DNA from: Gaetbulibacter_A sp043876815
Lineage (GTDB): Bacteria; Bacteroidota; Bacteroidia; Flavobacteriales; Flavobacteriaceae
Assembly (NCBI RefSeq): GCF_043876815.1
Contig: NZ_JBAWKA010000001.1
Coordinates: forward strand, 1-64,000
Length of the DNA stretch: 64,000 bases
Direction: 5' to 3'
In this document: piece after piece, positions 50,269 to 58,876 of the stretch
How positions within the stretch are numbered: the first letter of the stretch is position 1
Layout: each line of letters starts with the position of its first letter
Notes under the pieces: generated by a model
Database searches by the model: none
Told to the model about the DNA's origin: nothing
What the model saw: the letters and a program-made list of their open reading frames with translations, nothing else
Position numbers and translations under genes: made by a program

Positions 50269-51684
50269 CTATTGAACGCCACCACCTAAAGCTTCATAAA
50301 GCGTTACAGCACTTAACAGTTGTTGTAACTTACTATCGATCACGTTCAGTTCCGCATTCAAGGCACTTTGTCGGGCCGTTAAAACATCTAAATAATTGGC
50401 GTAACCGTTTTCTAAAAGGGCTTCCGAGTTTTGTTCTGCTTGGCGCAAAGCGACCACTTCATTGTTGCGGTAGGTGTATTTCTCCGTCTCGGCCTTGTAG
50501 CTATACAGGGCATTCGAAACCTCGTTACCCGCCGTAAGTAAGGCTTTTTTAAAGTTAAGCAAAGCTTGTTCTTGCTGCGCCTTGGCTACTTCGTATTGGG
50601 TTTTTACTTGGCGCCGGTTAAAAACAGGCTGTGCTAATCCGGCCACAAAATTGGCGAAAATTGAATTCGCACTAAAAAGTTCATCCAGTTCCAGACTTTG
50701 AAAACCTCCTGAAGCCGTTAAGGTTAATGAAGGATAAAAGTTCGCACGCGCCACGTTGGTCATTTCAAAGCTTTGAATGAGATTCAATTCCGCAGCTTTT
50801 ACATCGGGCCGGTTGGCTAATAATTGCGCCGGAACGCCCAAAGTAATATTCGTATCCATATGCTGATCGCTCAGGGAGTCCCTTTGAATGGATTGGGCCG
50901 GCTGCCCCATTAAAATGCTTAAGGTATTCTCGGTTTTAAAAATAGCCGCTTCCAGATCTACTTGCAGGGCCTTAGCATTATTATATTGCGCGATATTACG
51001 GTCTACCGCCACTTGGGTTACCTGCCCGGCCTTTTTTAAGGCCTTGATGGTTTCCAGGCTATTTTCCTGAGTGCTTACCGACGTTTTGGTCACTTTCAAT
51101 TGGGCATCTAAGGCCAATAAGCGATAATAGGTACTCGCAATGGATGCGATAAGTCTCGTTTTAACAGCTTGATGCGCGGCTACGGTACTCAAATAGTTAG
51201 CACCAAAAGCGCGTTTATTACTACGGATCTTTCCCCAAATATCAGCTTCCCAAGAGAGGTTTGCTGAGGTTTCGAATTGCTGAATCGCACCATTGAAGAA
51301 CGAGCCAAACTGACTGTTTCTGGATAATTCCTGGTGCGTCATCGAGGCTCTCGCATTCAAGCTAGGGAAATAGCCCGCTTTACCTTGTTTTAAATAGGCT
51401 TCCGCCGAAATCATTTGTTGTACGGCCATCCGGATATCCAGATTATTCTTCAAGCCTTCGACGATGTACTGCTTTAAATAGGCATCGGTGAACAGGGATT
51501 CCCAGGGCACCGCTGCCATCGATATACTATCGGTGGGCAACATATCGGTACGGAATAGGTTTTGCGTACTTTCAAACTCAGGACGCTCATAGTTTTTGGC
51601 CACAAAACAGCTGTGCAGCGTTAAGGCCAATACCAGTATCAGTATCGTGCGTTTTACTAGGTTATATTTTGAAATGGCTCTCAT
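50269..51684 (-). CDS. RND efflux outer-membrane lipoprotein (NodT/OprM family)
   Basis: 471 residues. Lipoprotein signal (ILVLALTLHSC). TolC/OprM fold with two duplicated halves: IRMAVQQMISAEAYLKQGKAG, ANLSWEADIWGKIRSN (first repeat), TQVAVDRNIAQYNNAK, LANRPDVKAAELNLIQ (second), ENGYANYLDVLTARQSALNA at the end. It forms the outer-membrane channel of a tripartite pump. The gene is 6 bp downstream of the RND permease and completes the operon GbsR-type regulator, adaptor, permease, channel. Confidence 0.95.
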   Translation of the reverse strand: MRAISKYNLVKRTILILVLALTLHSCFVAKNYERPEFESTQNLFRTDMLPTDSISMAAVPWESLFTDAYLKQYIVEGLKNNLDIRMAVQQMISAEAYLKQGKAGYFPSLNARASMTHQELSRNSQFGSFFNGAIQQFETSANLSWEADIWGKIRSNKRAFGANYLSTVAAHQAVKTRLIASIASTYYRLLALDAQLKVTKTSVSTQENSLETIKALKKAGQVTQVAVDRNIAQYNNAKALQVDLEAAIFKTENTLSILMGQPAQSIQRDSLSDQHMDTNITLGVPAQLLANRPDVKAAELNLIQSFEMTNVARANFYPSLTLTASGGFQSLELDELFSANSIFANFVAGLAQPVFNRRQVKTQYEVAKAQQEQALLNFKKALLTAGNEVSNALYSYKAETEKYTYRNNEVVALRQAEQNSEALLENGYANYLDVLTARQSALNAELNVIDSKLQQLLSAVTLYEALGGGVQ

Positions 51685-51689
51685 AGTTC

Positions 51690-54600
51690 TTAGTCTTCAA
51701 TAGTTTTAATGGGAGGTTTGGTAGATAATTTCTCATGAAGCCATTGGAAAAGAACGAACAACATCGGAATAACGAATATGCCGGTTAGTGTTCCTATCAG
51801 CAAGCCGCCAACGGCACCGGTACCGATAGAGCGATTTCCTAATGATCCTACACCTTTGGCGAAAACCAGTGGCATCAATCCGATGATAAAAGCAAATGAG
51901 GTCATTAATATCGGGCGTAGTCTGGCCTTGGCACCATCGATACTAGCCCGCAAGATGCTTTCATGATGTATTTGTCTACGCTGACGCGCGAACTCCACGA
52001 TCAGAATGGCATTTTTAGCCAACAGACCGATCAGCATCACCAGAGCGATTTGAAAATAGATGTTATTCTCCAGACCCATCAATGTCATACTAAAATAGGC
52101 ACCAAAAACACCGAGGGGCAACGACAGTACAACGGCAAATGGCAATACATAACTTTCGTACTGGGCGCAGAGCAGGAAGTATACGAACAGAATACTTAAT
52201 ATCAGAATAAAGGTGGTTTGGTCTCCCGCTTTCACTTCTTCACGGCTTAAGCCGGAATACGCCACGGTATAGTTGTTGGGTAATTTACTTGCTTCCTCAT
52301 TGATCACACGAATCGCATCTCCGGTACTGTATCCCGGATTCGTAGCGCCTGTAATTTTCGTAGCATTGAACAAATTAAATCGCGCCACCGATTGGGGGCC
52401 ATACACCCGTTTTAAACTAACAAACTGGGTAATGGGTGCCATGGCACCGAAATCGGTTCGTACATACATACTGTTCAAGGCTTCCGGATTGGTACGGTCC
52501 TCGGGCAACGATTGGATATACACTCGAAATTGTTTTCCAAAGCGTTCAAAATCGGAGGCGTAAACACCGCCAATATACCCTTGCAGGGTAGAAAAGATGC
52601 TGTTAATAGGTACGCCTTTCTGCTTGGCCAGCGGTACGTTAACCTCCATTTCGTATTGTGGATATTTCGTATTGAATGAGGATTGGGCGTATTGGATTTC
52701 AGGATGCGCCATCAAAGCCCCCATAAACTCTTGGTTGGCCTTGTCCAGGTCCTTGAAATCACCACCAAAGCGATCTAATAAATTTACTTCAAATCCGGCA
52801 GAGTTTCCAAACCCTCGAATACTTGGCGGCGCAAAGAAAATAATATTGGCTTTGGGGATTCCCGCGGCAACACCAAACAGGCGCTGGGTAATGGCATCGG
52901 TAGATAAGGAATCCGCTTCACGCTCACTCCAATCTTTCAATTTTACAAAACCCATGGCGTAATTACTTCCAGAACCGCTGATCAAACTTCGCCCACGAAT
53001 AAACGACATGTCTTCTACACCGGCAACCTGAAGAATTTTTTTATACAGTTCTTCCGTAACAATACTGGTGCGGTCTAATGAAGCCCCTGCGGGAAGTTCA
53101 ATATTGGTAAAAATAATGCCGCGATCTTCGTTAGGCACAAAACCTTTTGGGATGCTGTTCGAGGTCCAGAAAATGCCAATAAAGGCCAGGATCAACAATC
53201 CAATGGGAATCCATTTTTTACGGTTCAGGAATTTTAAGGATTGAACGTATTTGTTTACCGTAGCATTGAATCCACGATTGAAACTTATGGCAAACCGCTT
53301 AAAAAACCCTTTTTTAGCCATGGAGGTCTCGTCATGTGGTTTTAAAAACAAGGCACAAAGTGCCGGACTCAGGGTTAAGGCGTTTACCGCCGAGATCAAA
53401 ATAGCGATGATCAAGGTAACTCCGAACTGTTTGTAGAAAACACCGGTAGGGCCTTCAATAAACGTTACGGGAATGAATACTGCAGCCATAACCAAGGTGA
53501 TCGAAACGATGGCTCCTGAAATTTCATGCATAGCCTCCAGAGTAGCATTTCCGGCATCCTTGGCACCTTGATCGATCTTGGCGTGAACGGCTTCCACCAC
53601 CACGATCGCATCATCCACCACAATACCGATAGCCAGTACCAAGGCAAAAAGCGTTAACAGGTTGATGGAATAGCCGAGTAGATTCAGGAAAAAGAATGTA
53701 CCAATGATCGAAACTGGAACGGCGATCGCCGGAATGAGTGTCGACCTGAAATCTTGTAAAAAGATGAACACCACCAGGAACACCAGTAAGAAGGCTTCCA
53801 TGAGTGTATAAACCACCTTTTCGATGGAGGAGGTTAGGAACAAACTGGTGTCATAAGGGATGAAAATATGCAAGCCTTTGGGCAGGTCCTTTTCAATACG
53901 ACTTAATGAATTTTTAACGTTCTCAATGATCTCCTGAGCGTTGGAACCTTTGGTTTGAAAGATTCCCATAAATACGGCTGGATGCCCCAAACTAACCGCA
54001 TTTGAACTGTAGGACTGGGCATCAAGCTCGATATCGGCTACATCATTCAAACGTAAAAACCGACCGTTATCAAGGGCCTTAATGATGATGTCAGAATATT
54101 GCTTTTCAGTCTGAAAACGTCCCTCGTAACGGATCACATAGGAAAAGGCTTCACCACTATTTTCTCCTAAGGATCCCGCTGCAGCTTCGAGATTCTGTTC
54201 CCGTAATGCTGCTGTAATATCGGAAGGGATCAGGTTATAAGCCGCTAATTTTTCCGGCTTCAACCAAATGCGCATCGCGTAATCTTGTTGTGAAAACACA
54301 CCCACATTACCAATACCATTGATACGCTGCAATTCGGGAACGACGTTTATTTTTAAATAGTTTTGAATGAAGGTCGCATCATAAGTATCGGTTGTGGAAT
54401 ACAACGACAAGAACATCAAAGCACTGGTTTCTTCTTTCTGGGTCAGGATCCCCGCTTGTATAACTTCCTGAGGTAATAACGGATTGGCGCGAGACACCCT
54501 GTTTTGAACATTCACCGCTGCGATATCAGGGTCTACATTTTGATCAAAATATACGGTTATATTGGCGCCGCCATCGTTTGAAGCTGATGAGGTAATATAG

Positions 54601-54827
54601 GTCATCCCTTGTACCCCGTTGATCTGCTCTTCAATAGGGATCACCACACTTTTGAGTACCGTTTCGGCATTAGCACCCGGATAGTTCGCACGTACCTGAA
54701 TGGTTGGTGGCGCAATATCGGGATACTGCTCAATGGGTAAATTACTGATACTTATAAACCCAAGCATCAATATAATTATAGAAATGACTGTAGAGAGTAC
54801 AGGTCTTTCAATAAATGTCTTTAACAT
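51690..54827 (-). CDS. RND multidrug efflux permease (AcrB/MexB family, HAE1)
   Basis: 1045 residues, full family length. Starts LKTFIERPVLSTVISIIIL; helix 4 carries the proton-relay pair in GIVVDDAIVVVEAV (Asp-Asp about 404-405); LAKNAILIVEFA (Lys about 935) is the helix-10 partner. Two periplasmic porter regions and GPTGVFYKQFGVTLI and MLIGLLAKNAIL signatures match HAE1 transporters. Inner-membrane, proton-driven export of drugs, bile-like compounds or solvents. Operon with the adaptor (14 bp upstream) and channel (6 bp downstream). Confidence 0.97.
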   Translation of the reverse strand: MLKTFIERPVLSTVISIIILMLGFISISNLPIEQYPDIAPPTIQVRANYPGANAETVLKSVVIPIEEQINGVQGMTYITSSASNDGGANITVYFDQNVDPDIAAVNVQNRVSRANPLLPQEVIQAGILTQKEETSALMFLSLYSTTDTYDATFIQNYLKINVVPELQRINGIGNVGVFSQQDYAMRIWLKPEKLAAYNLIPSDITAALREQNLEAAAGSLGENSGEAFSYVIRYEGRFQTEKQYSDIIIKALDNGRFLRLNDVADIELDAQSYSSNAVSLGHPAVFMGIFQTKGSNAQEIIENVKNSLSRIEKDLPKGLHIFIPYDTSLFLTSSIEKVVYTLMEAFLLVFLVVFIFLQDFRSTLIPAIAVPVSIIGTFFFLNLLGYSINLLTLFALVLAIGIVVDDAIVVVEAVHAKIDQGAKDAGNATLEAMHEISGAIVSITLVMAAVFIPVTFIEGPTGVFYKQFGVTLIIAILISAVNALTLSPALCALFLKPHDETSMAKKGFFKRFAISFNRGFNATVNKYVQSLKFLNRKKWIPIGLLILAFIGIFWTSNSIPKGFVPNEDRGIIFTNIELPAGASLDRTSIVTEELYKKILQVAGVEDMSFIRGRSLISGSGSNYAMGFVKLKDWSEREADSLSTDAITQRLFGVAAGIPKANIIFFAPPSIRGFGNSAGFEVNLLDRFGGDFKDLDKANQEFMGALMAHPEIQYAQSSFNTKYPQYEMEVNVPLAKQKGVPINSIFSTLQGYIGGVYASDFERFGKQFRVYIQSLPEDRTNPEALNSMYVRTDFGAMAPITQFVSLKRVYGPQSVARFNLFNATKITGATNPGYSTGDAIRVINEEASKLPNNYTVAYSGLSREEVKAGDQTTFILILSILFVYFLLCAQYESYVLPFAVVLSLPLGVFGAYFSMTLMGLENNIYFQIALVMLIGLLAKNAILIVEFARQRRQIHHESILRASIDGAKARLRPILMTSFAFIIGLMPLVFAKGVGSLGNRSIGTGAVGGLLIGTLTGIFVIPMLFVLFQWLHEKLSTKPPIKTIED

Positions 54828-54840
54828 AGGATATAAGTTT

Positions 54841-55974
54841 CTAGTTTCTGAATAAGGGTTTTATCGGCTTTACAATACTATCGTAAGCCGTTTCCTGTGG
54901 CGTGATCGCCATATCACTTCGCAATTTTCCAACGCCACTAACCACGATGGTTTCGGAGTTTTCCACACCTGATGCTACAACATAAAGATTGTCTATGGCA
55001 GCTTTCACCTTAATGACCGAAGCGGCCACGGTATTATCAGGTTTAACTTTGTAGACCAAAATTTTATTCTGCTCTTCATAGGTTGCTGACTGTGGGATGA
55101 CCACGGCGTTTTCATAGATGGTTGGAACCTTAATAGTTCCACTGTTACCATTGGTGAGCAACTGATTGGGATTGTTAAAAATAGCCCTGAAGTTTACTGT
55201 TCCCGTTTCTTCGTCCAGCTGCCCTGATGCTGTTTCAATAGTGCCTTCCTCGGGGTAGATTTCTCCATTCGCCAGGATCAACTGAACTTTTGGGAAATTA
55301 TCAATTTTATCTTGCAGGGTTTTACCCGGCGTTTTTTGTAAAAAGTTAAGATAAGACACCTCGTTCATGCTAAAAAAAGCATAAACCTGCTTAATATCAC
55401 TTACTGTGGTTAAAGGTCTGGCATCGTTTGGGCCTATCAAGGCGCCTTGCCGAAAATTAATAGATCCCACAAAACCGTTGACCGGACTCTTCACATTGGC
55501 GTAATCAATGTTCGCTACAATACTATTATAATTTGCTTTGGCCTGGGCCAGATTGGCTTTGGCGGTTTCCAGTTGCACCGAACTAATAATATTTTGTTCT
55601 ACCAGCGGGATCAGTTTGTCGACTTCCACTTTAGCAGCATTAATGCGTGCTCTGGCAGCATCGGCATCCTGACTTAAAGTCTGGGTTTCCAATTTAAAAA
55701 GCAGCTGACCTTGACGTACATACTGGCCCTCGTCCACCAAAACTTGCTTTACATAACCGGATACTTTCGCGCGTACCGCACTGTTTACGATGCCTTCAAT
55801 ATTGGTGGGGTAGGATTCAAAACCCGTAATGGTTTTGGCTTGTAATACCGCTACCGGAAAAGATGCGGGAGGTCGATTGCCTTGGTCCGCAGCGTTGGGA
55901 GTTTCTTTACAATTAAAGAACAACAGACCTATAAAGCTTAGGGCCAAAATAGGAGTAAGGTATTTCTTTTTCAT
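54841..55974 (-). CDS. RND efflux periplasmic adaptor (MFP) lipoprotein
   Basis: 377 residues. Lipoprotein signal (ALSFIGLLFFNC). Membrane-fusion-protein order: barrel-sandwich half (VSGYVKQVLVDEGQYVRQGQ, 71-90), helical hairpin (RARINAAKVEVDKLI ... LETAKANLAQAKANYNS), second half (VKSPVNGFVGSINFRQGALI), beta-barrel and membrane-proximal domain (PQSATYEEQNKILVYKV). Bridges the permease and channel. Cotranscribed, 14 bp from the permease. Confidence 0.96.
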   Translation of the reverse strand: MKKKYLTPILALSFIGLLFFNCKETPNAADQGNRPPASFPVAVLQAKTITGFESYPTNIEGIVNSAVRAKVSGYVKQVLVDEGQYVRQGQLLFKLETQTLSQDADAARARINAAKVEVDKLIPLVEQNIISSVQLETAKANLAQAKANYNSIVANIDYANVKSPVNGFVGSINFRQGALIGPNDARPLTTVSDIKQVYAFFSMNEVSYLNFLQKTPGKTLQDKIDNFPKVQLILANGEIYPEEGTIETASGQLDEETGTVNFRAIFNNPNQLLTNGNSGTIKVPTIYENAVVIPQSATYEEQNKILVYKVKPDNTVAASVIKVKAAIDNLYVVASGVENSETIVVSGVGKLRSDMAITPQETAYDSIVKPIKPLFRN

Positions 55975-55979
55975 AAATG

Positions 55980-56483
55980 CTATGTATTAGTTTGATGTCT
56001 TAGGGTTATTTTATGTCGCAACTCCGAAACGGAGGTGATGGCTTCATCCAAAAATTGTATATAATTATCATGAAGATCGGTATCGAATTTTATAGCCTCA
56101 TCCATGATATTTTTGTTCTCTTGTTCTTTATAGGCCTTGATGTCCTGATGCAATTCACGTTGATTAGACCACGAGGCGATCATATTATCGATACCCTGAA
56201 TGACCATGTCCTTATTAATGATAAAGTATTTTTTTCGGTCGCCCGGTTTCGTAAAATAAGTGATCTTATTTAAGCTCTGTAACAAATTTAAATGGGTGGA
56301 AATGCTGCTTTTACTTGCCGATAACTGTGCCATCAGGTCCTCAAAGGTGGTGCCTACTTTTCCTGTCAGGATAATAAAGGCCAGAATCCGGGAAGCCAGC
56401 GGGGCCAAAGATTCGGTACTTTCCATGAGCACACCCAGTTTTTCAACCAGCTCCTGTTTTTGTATGCAGATTTTTGTTTTCAT
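55980..56483 (-). CDS. GbsR/MarR-type HTH transcriptional regulator
   Basis: 167 residues. N-terminal helix then winged-helix domain (RILAFIILTG, TFEDLMAQLSASKSSISTHLNLL recognition helix, ITYFTKPGDRKKYFI wing) and a C-terminal dimer coil. The GbsR subfamily pattern ASKSSISTHL is clear. First gene of the efflux operon, 5 bp before the adaptor, so it probably represses or responds to pump substrates. Confidence 0.9.
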   Translation of the reverse strand: MKTKICIQKQELVEKLGVLMESTESLAPLASRILAFIILTGKVGTTFEDLMAQLSASKSSISTHLNLLQSLNKITYFTKPGDRKKYFIINKDMVIQGIDNMIASWSNQRELHQDIKAYKEQENKNIMDEAIKFDTDLHDNYIQFLDEAITSVSELRHKITLRHQTNT

Positions 56484-56554
56484 TGTAGCCTTGAATCGAC
56501 AAAGATAAAAGTTGGTTCGTTTTGTCCCGAACTAAACGAAGTTAAAAATCTGTT

Positions 56555-56586
56555 AAAATAAAAAAGCCGAAGTAAAAACTTCGGCT
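56555..56586 (-). terminator. rho-independent terminator of pheS
   Basis: Stem AGCCGAAGT / ACTTCGGCT with an AAAA-type loop; on the minus strand it is followed by TTTTTTATTTT. Lies 27 bp after the pheS stop and before the regulator. Confidence 0.88.
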
Positions 56587-56613
56587 CGTATCGTTTATAC
56601 CAGTCTTGTTTAT

Positions 56614-57633
56614 TTACAATGCACTTTTAAATTGCTCTAAAAAGCGCACATCGTTCTCACTTAGCAAACGAATATCCCCAATTTGATGCAACAACATGGC
56701 AATGCGGTCGATACCCATACCAAATGCAAATCCGGAATAGGTTTTCGAGTCAATACCACAATTTTCCAAAACATTCGGGTCTACCATACCGCAGCCCATA
56801 ATTTCCAGCCAGCCGGTACCTTTGGTAATACGGTAGTCAATCTCAGATTCCAGACCCCAATATACATCCACTTCAGCACTTGGTTCCGTAAACGGAAAGT
56901 ACGACGGGCGTAAGCGGATCTTACTTTTTCCAAACATCTCTGTAGTAAAATGTTGTAAGGTTTGTTTCAGGTCAGCAAAGCTTACATCCTTATCAATGTA
57001 CAACCCTTCCACCTGATGGAAAAAACAGTGCGAACGCGCCGAGATAGCTTCATTTCGGTATACCCGCCCCGGTGATATCGTCCGTATCGGGGGTTTATTA
57101 TTTTCCATATAGCGCACCTGTACCGAGCTGGTATGCGTACGTAACAAAATATCCGGATCGGTTTGTATAAAGAAGGTGTCCTGCATATCACGCGCCGGAT
57201 GGTATTCCGGAAGGTTCAAAGCCGTAAAGTTATGCCAGTCATCTTCAATTTCCGGACCTTCACTCACATTAAAACCAATACGCGAAAAAATATCAATGAT
57301 CTGATTTTTCACAATCGATATTGGGTGTCGTGCCCCAATTTCAATGGCCGCACCGGGGCGCGACAGATCGCCGTAAATCCCCTTGGTATCTTCCTTTTTA
57401 TCCAGAGCTTCTTTCAAGGTGTTTACTGTCTCTTCCGCCGTTTTCTTCAAGGTGTTCAAAGCCTGACCGTACTCTTTTTTCTGGTCGTTAGCAACCGTTT
57501 TAAAGTCGGCAAAAAACTGGTTCAACAGCCCCTTTTTTCCTAAATATTTTATACGAAAAGCCTCAACGTCTTCCTTGGTTTGCGCTTTAAACGCCTTCAC
57601 CTCGGCAATGTGTTCTTTTATCTTGTCTATCAT
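56614..57633 (-). CDS. pheS: phenylalanine--tRNA ligase alpha subunit
   Basis: 339 residues from ATG at 57,631-57,633; the frame is open to 57,654, but this start gives the usual length. N-terminal coiled-coil (about 1-85, VANDQKKEYGQALNTLKK). Class II aaRS motifs: motif 1 region HPARDMQDTFF, motif 2 region with FHQVEG and YFPFTEPSAEVD, motif 3 GFAFGMGIDRIAML. Charges tRNA-Phe together with PheT, which is not in this window. A strong terminator follows. Not linked to the array. Confidence 0.97.
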   Translation of the reverse strand: MIDKIKEHIAEVKAFKAQTKEDVEAFRIKYLGKKGLLNQFFADFKTVANDQKKEYGQALNTLKKTAEETVNTLKEALDKKEDTKGIYGDLSRPGAAIEIGARHPISIVKNQIIDIFSRIGFNVSEGPEIEDDWHNFTALNLPEYHPARDMQDTFFIQTDPDILLRTHTSSVQVRYMENNKPPIRTISPGRVYRNEAISARSHCFFHQVEGLYIDKDVSFADLKQTLQHFTTEMFGKSKIRLRPSYFPFTEPSAEVDVYWGLESEIDYRITKGTGWLEIMGCGMVDPNVLENCGIDSKTYSGFAFGMGIDRIAMLLHQIGDIRLLSENDVRFLEQFKSAL

Positions 57634-57731
57634 AAGCTCCAAAAATGATGGCAAATTTAATCAAAATATCCGCAAAACGAAGTGTTCCGCAGTAACTTAT
57701 CCCTAAATCTAAAGTATTGATTATCTGTTTT

Positions 57732-57835
57732 TGGGCGTTCCGGCCCCGCCTTCATGGCGCTGCCGTCGGGCTTTCCACTATATCTTTTTTCTCCTCACGT
57801 CAAAAAAAGGATGCCGTTTCAATCCCTAACGCAGA
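57732..57835. repeat. structured flavobacterial intergenic repeat
   Basis: A GC-rich block (GGGCGTTCCGGCCCCGCC, then CGTCGGGCTTTCCACTATAT), an inner hairpin ATCTTTTTT / AAAAAAAGGAT, and an ending AATCCCTAACGC. I recall this layout from many intergenic spaces in Bacteroidota genomes and it may correspond to a structured RNA such as the Flavo-1 motif; identity not confirmed. Confidence 0.5.
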
Positions 57836-57847
57836 TCCTTAGAAACC

Positions 57848-58204
57848 TTACGAAATAAATTCGGCTTCCAAAAAGTAGTTCACTATGGCCTCTTTCATCA
57901 ATAAGCTTTGTTCACCGGCCTTCAAATGGGGCAGTTCTTCCAAGGCCTTGTAGTGTGGCCAACCCTCATCATCTACAAAATCCAGTTCGTAATAGCCGTA
58001 AGGCACCAACACTTTGCAAATAGCAATATGCATCAGGTCCAATTTCTGGTCCTTTTTAAATTGACGGTGCAATTGCCCTAGTTCCTGCACCCCGATCAGG
58101 TAAATGATCGCATCCAGGTCCAAAGGATCGCCATCGGCAAATTGTGCCGATAGTTTTTCTACCAAAAGCGCCCAGCGTTGTTTTAATTCTTGATCTCGAG
58201 ACAT
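57848..58204 (-). CDS. conserved hypothetical cytosolic protein
   Basis: 118 residues, acidic. A compact helical protein (LKQRWALLVEKLSAQF, LDLDAIIYLIGVQELGQLH) ending in LLMKEAIVNYFLEAEF. Seen, as far as I recall, in many flavobacteria near CvpA-type genes; no function known. Divergent from the next gene, sharing a 73-bp upstream gap. Confidence 0.8.
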   Translation of the reverse strand: MSRDQELKQRWALLVEKLSAQFADGDPLDLDAIIYLIGVQELGQLHRQFKKDQKLDLMHIAICKVLVPYGYYELDFVDDEGWPHYKALEELPHLKAGEQSLLMKEAIVNYFLEAEFIS

Positions 58205-58253
58205 AATTTTATTAAAGTTACAAAGTTACTAAACCTAGTTGTTTCTATTATTT

Positions 58254-58261
58254 TATATTTG
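58254..58261 (+). promoter_or_regulatory. Bacteroidota-type -7 promoter element
   Basis: TATATTTG matches TAnnTTTG exactly, 16 bp before the CvpA start codon. The -33 part (TTG at 58,239) is closer than the usual spacing, so only the -7 box is claimed. Confidence 0.5.
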
Positions 58262-58277
58262 TTTAAATTCTTTGCCT

Positions 58278-58820
58278 ATGAGTGCTATCGATATTGTGTT
58301 ACTGATCCTGTTGGGACTCGGACTGTGGCGCGGTTTTAAAAACGGACTATTTGTTGAGGTAGCATCCATTGTAGCCTTGGTGGCCGGCGTTTTTGGAGCC
58401 ATTTATTTTAGTCATTATGCGGGCGACTTTTTAAAAGAACAAACCAACTGGGAAGAAAAAACCATCCAGATTACCGCCTTTATTATCACCTTTATTGTTA
58501 TTGTTGCAGCGATTGCCTTAGCTGCAAAAGCACTTACAAAACTGGCAGACCTTGCTTTTTTAGGCCTGATAAATAAAATATTAGGGGCCGTTTTTGGCAC
58601 CTTGAAGATCGCTCTTATTCTGAGTGTGATCCTGGTTATTTTCGATCGGTTGAACAAGCAAATTCCCTTTATCGATAACAGTGATCTGGAAAGCTCGGTG
58701 CTATACAAACCGGTAAAAGGTTTGGTTCCTAAAATCCTACCAAATATCCTTACTATCAATGGGGAATTGGTAAATATGGAAACCGAGAAGGCCAACGAAG
58801 AAGAGACCGACACGCCATAA
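58278..58820 (+). CDS. CvpA family membrane protein
   Basis: 180 residues from ATG at 58,278. Four hydrophobic helices: VLLILLGLGLWRGFKNGLF, IVALVAGVFGAIYFSHYAG, TAFIITFIVIVAAIALAAKA, IALILSVILVIF. CvpA proteins are four-helix inner-membrane proteins tied to colicin V production or membrane stress in E. coli; here the role is not known. The tail is acidic (EKANEEETDTP). Transcribed opposite to its neighbours. Confidence 0.9.
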   Translation: MSAIDIVLLILLGLGLWRGFKNGLFVEVASIVALVAGVFGAIYFSHYAGDFLKEQTNWEEKTIQITAFIITFIVIVAAIALAAKALTKLADLAFLGLINKILGAVFGTLKIALILSVILVIFDRLNKQIPFIDNSDLESSVLYKPVKGLVPKILPNILTINGELVNMETEKANEEETDTP

Positions 58821-58876
58821 AAAATAGTGCATATCCTTGATTCTACAATTAGGATTAGTTAGCGAGTAGCAGAAAG

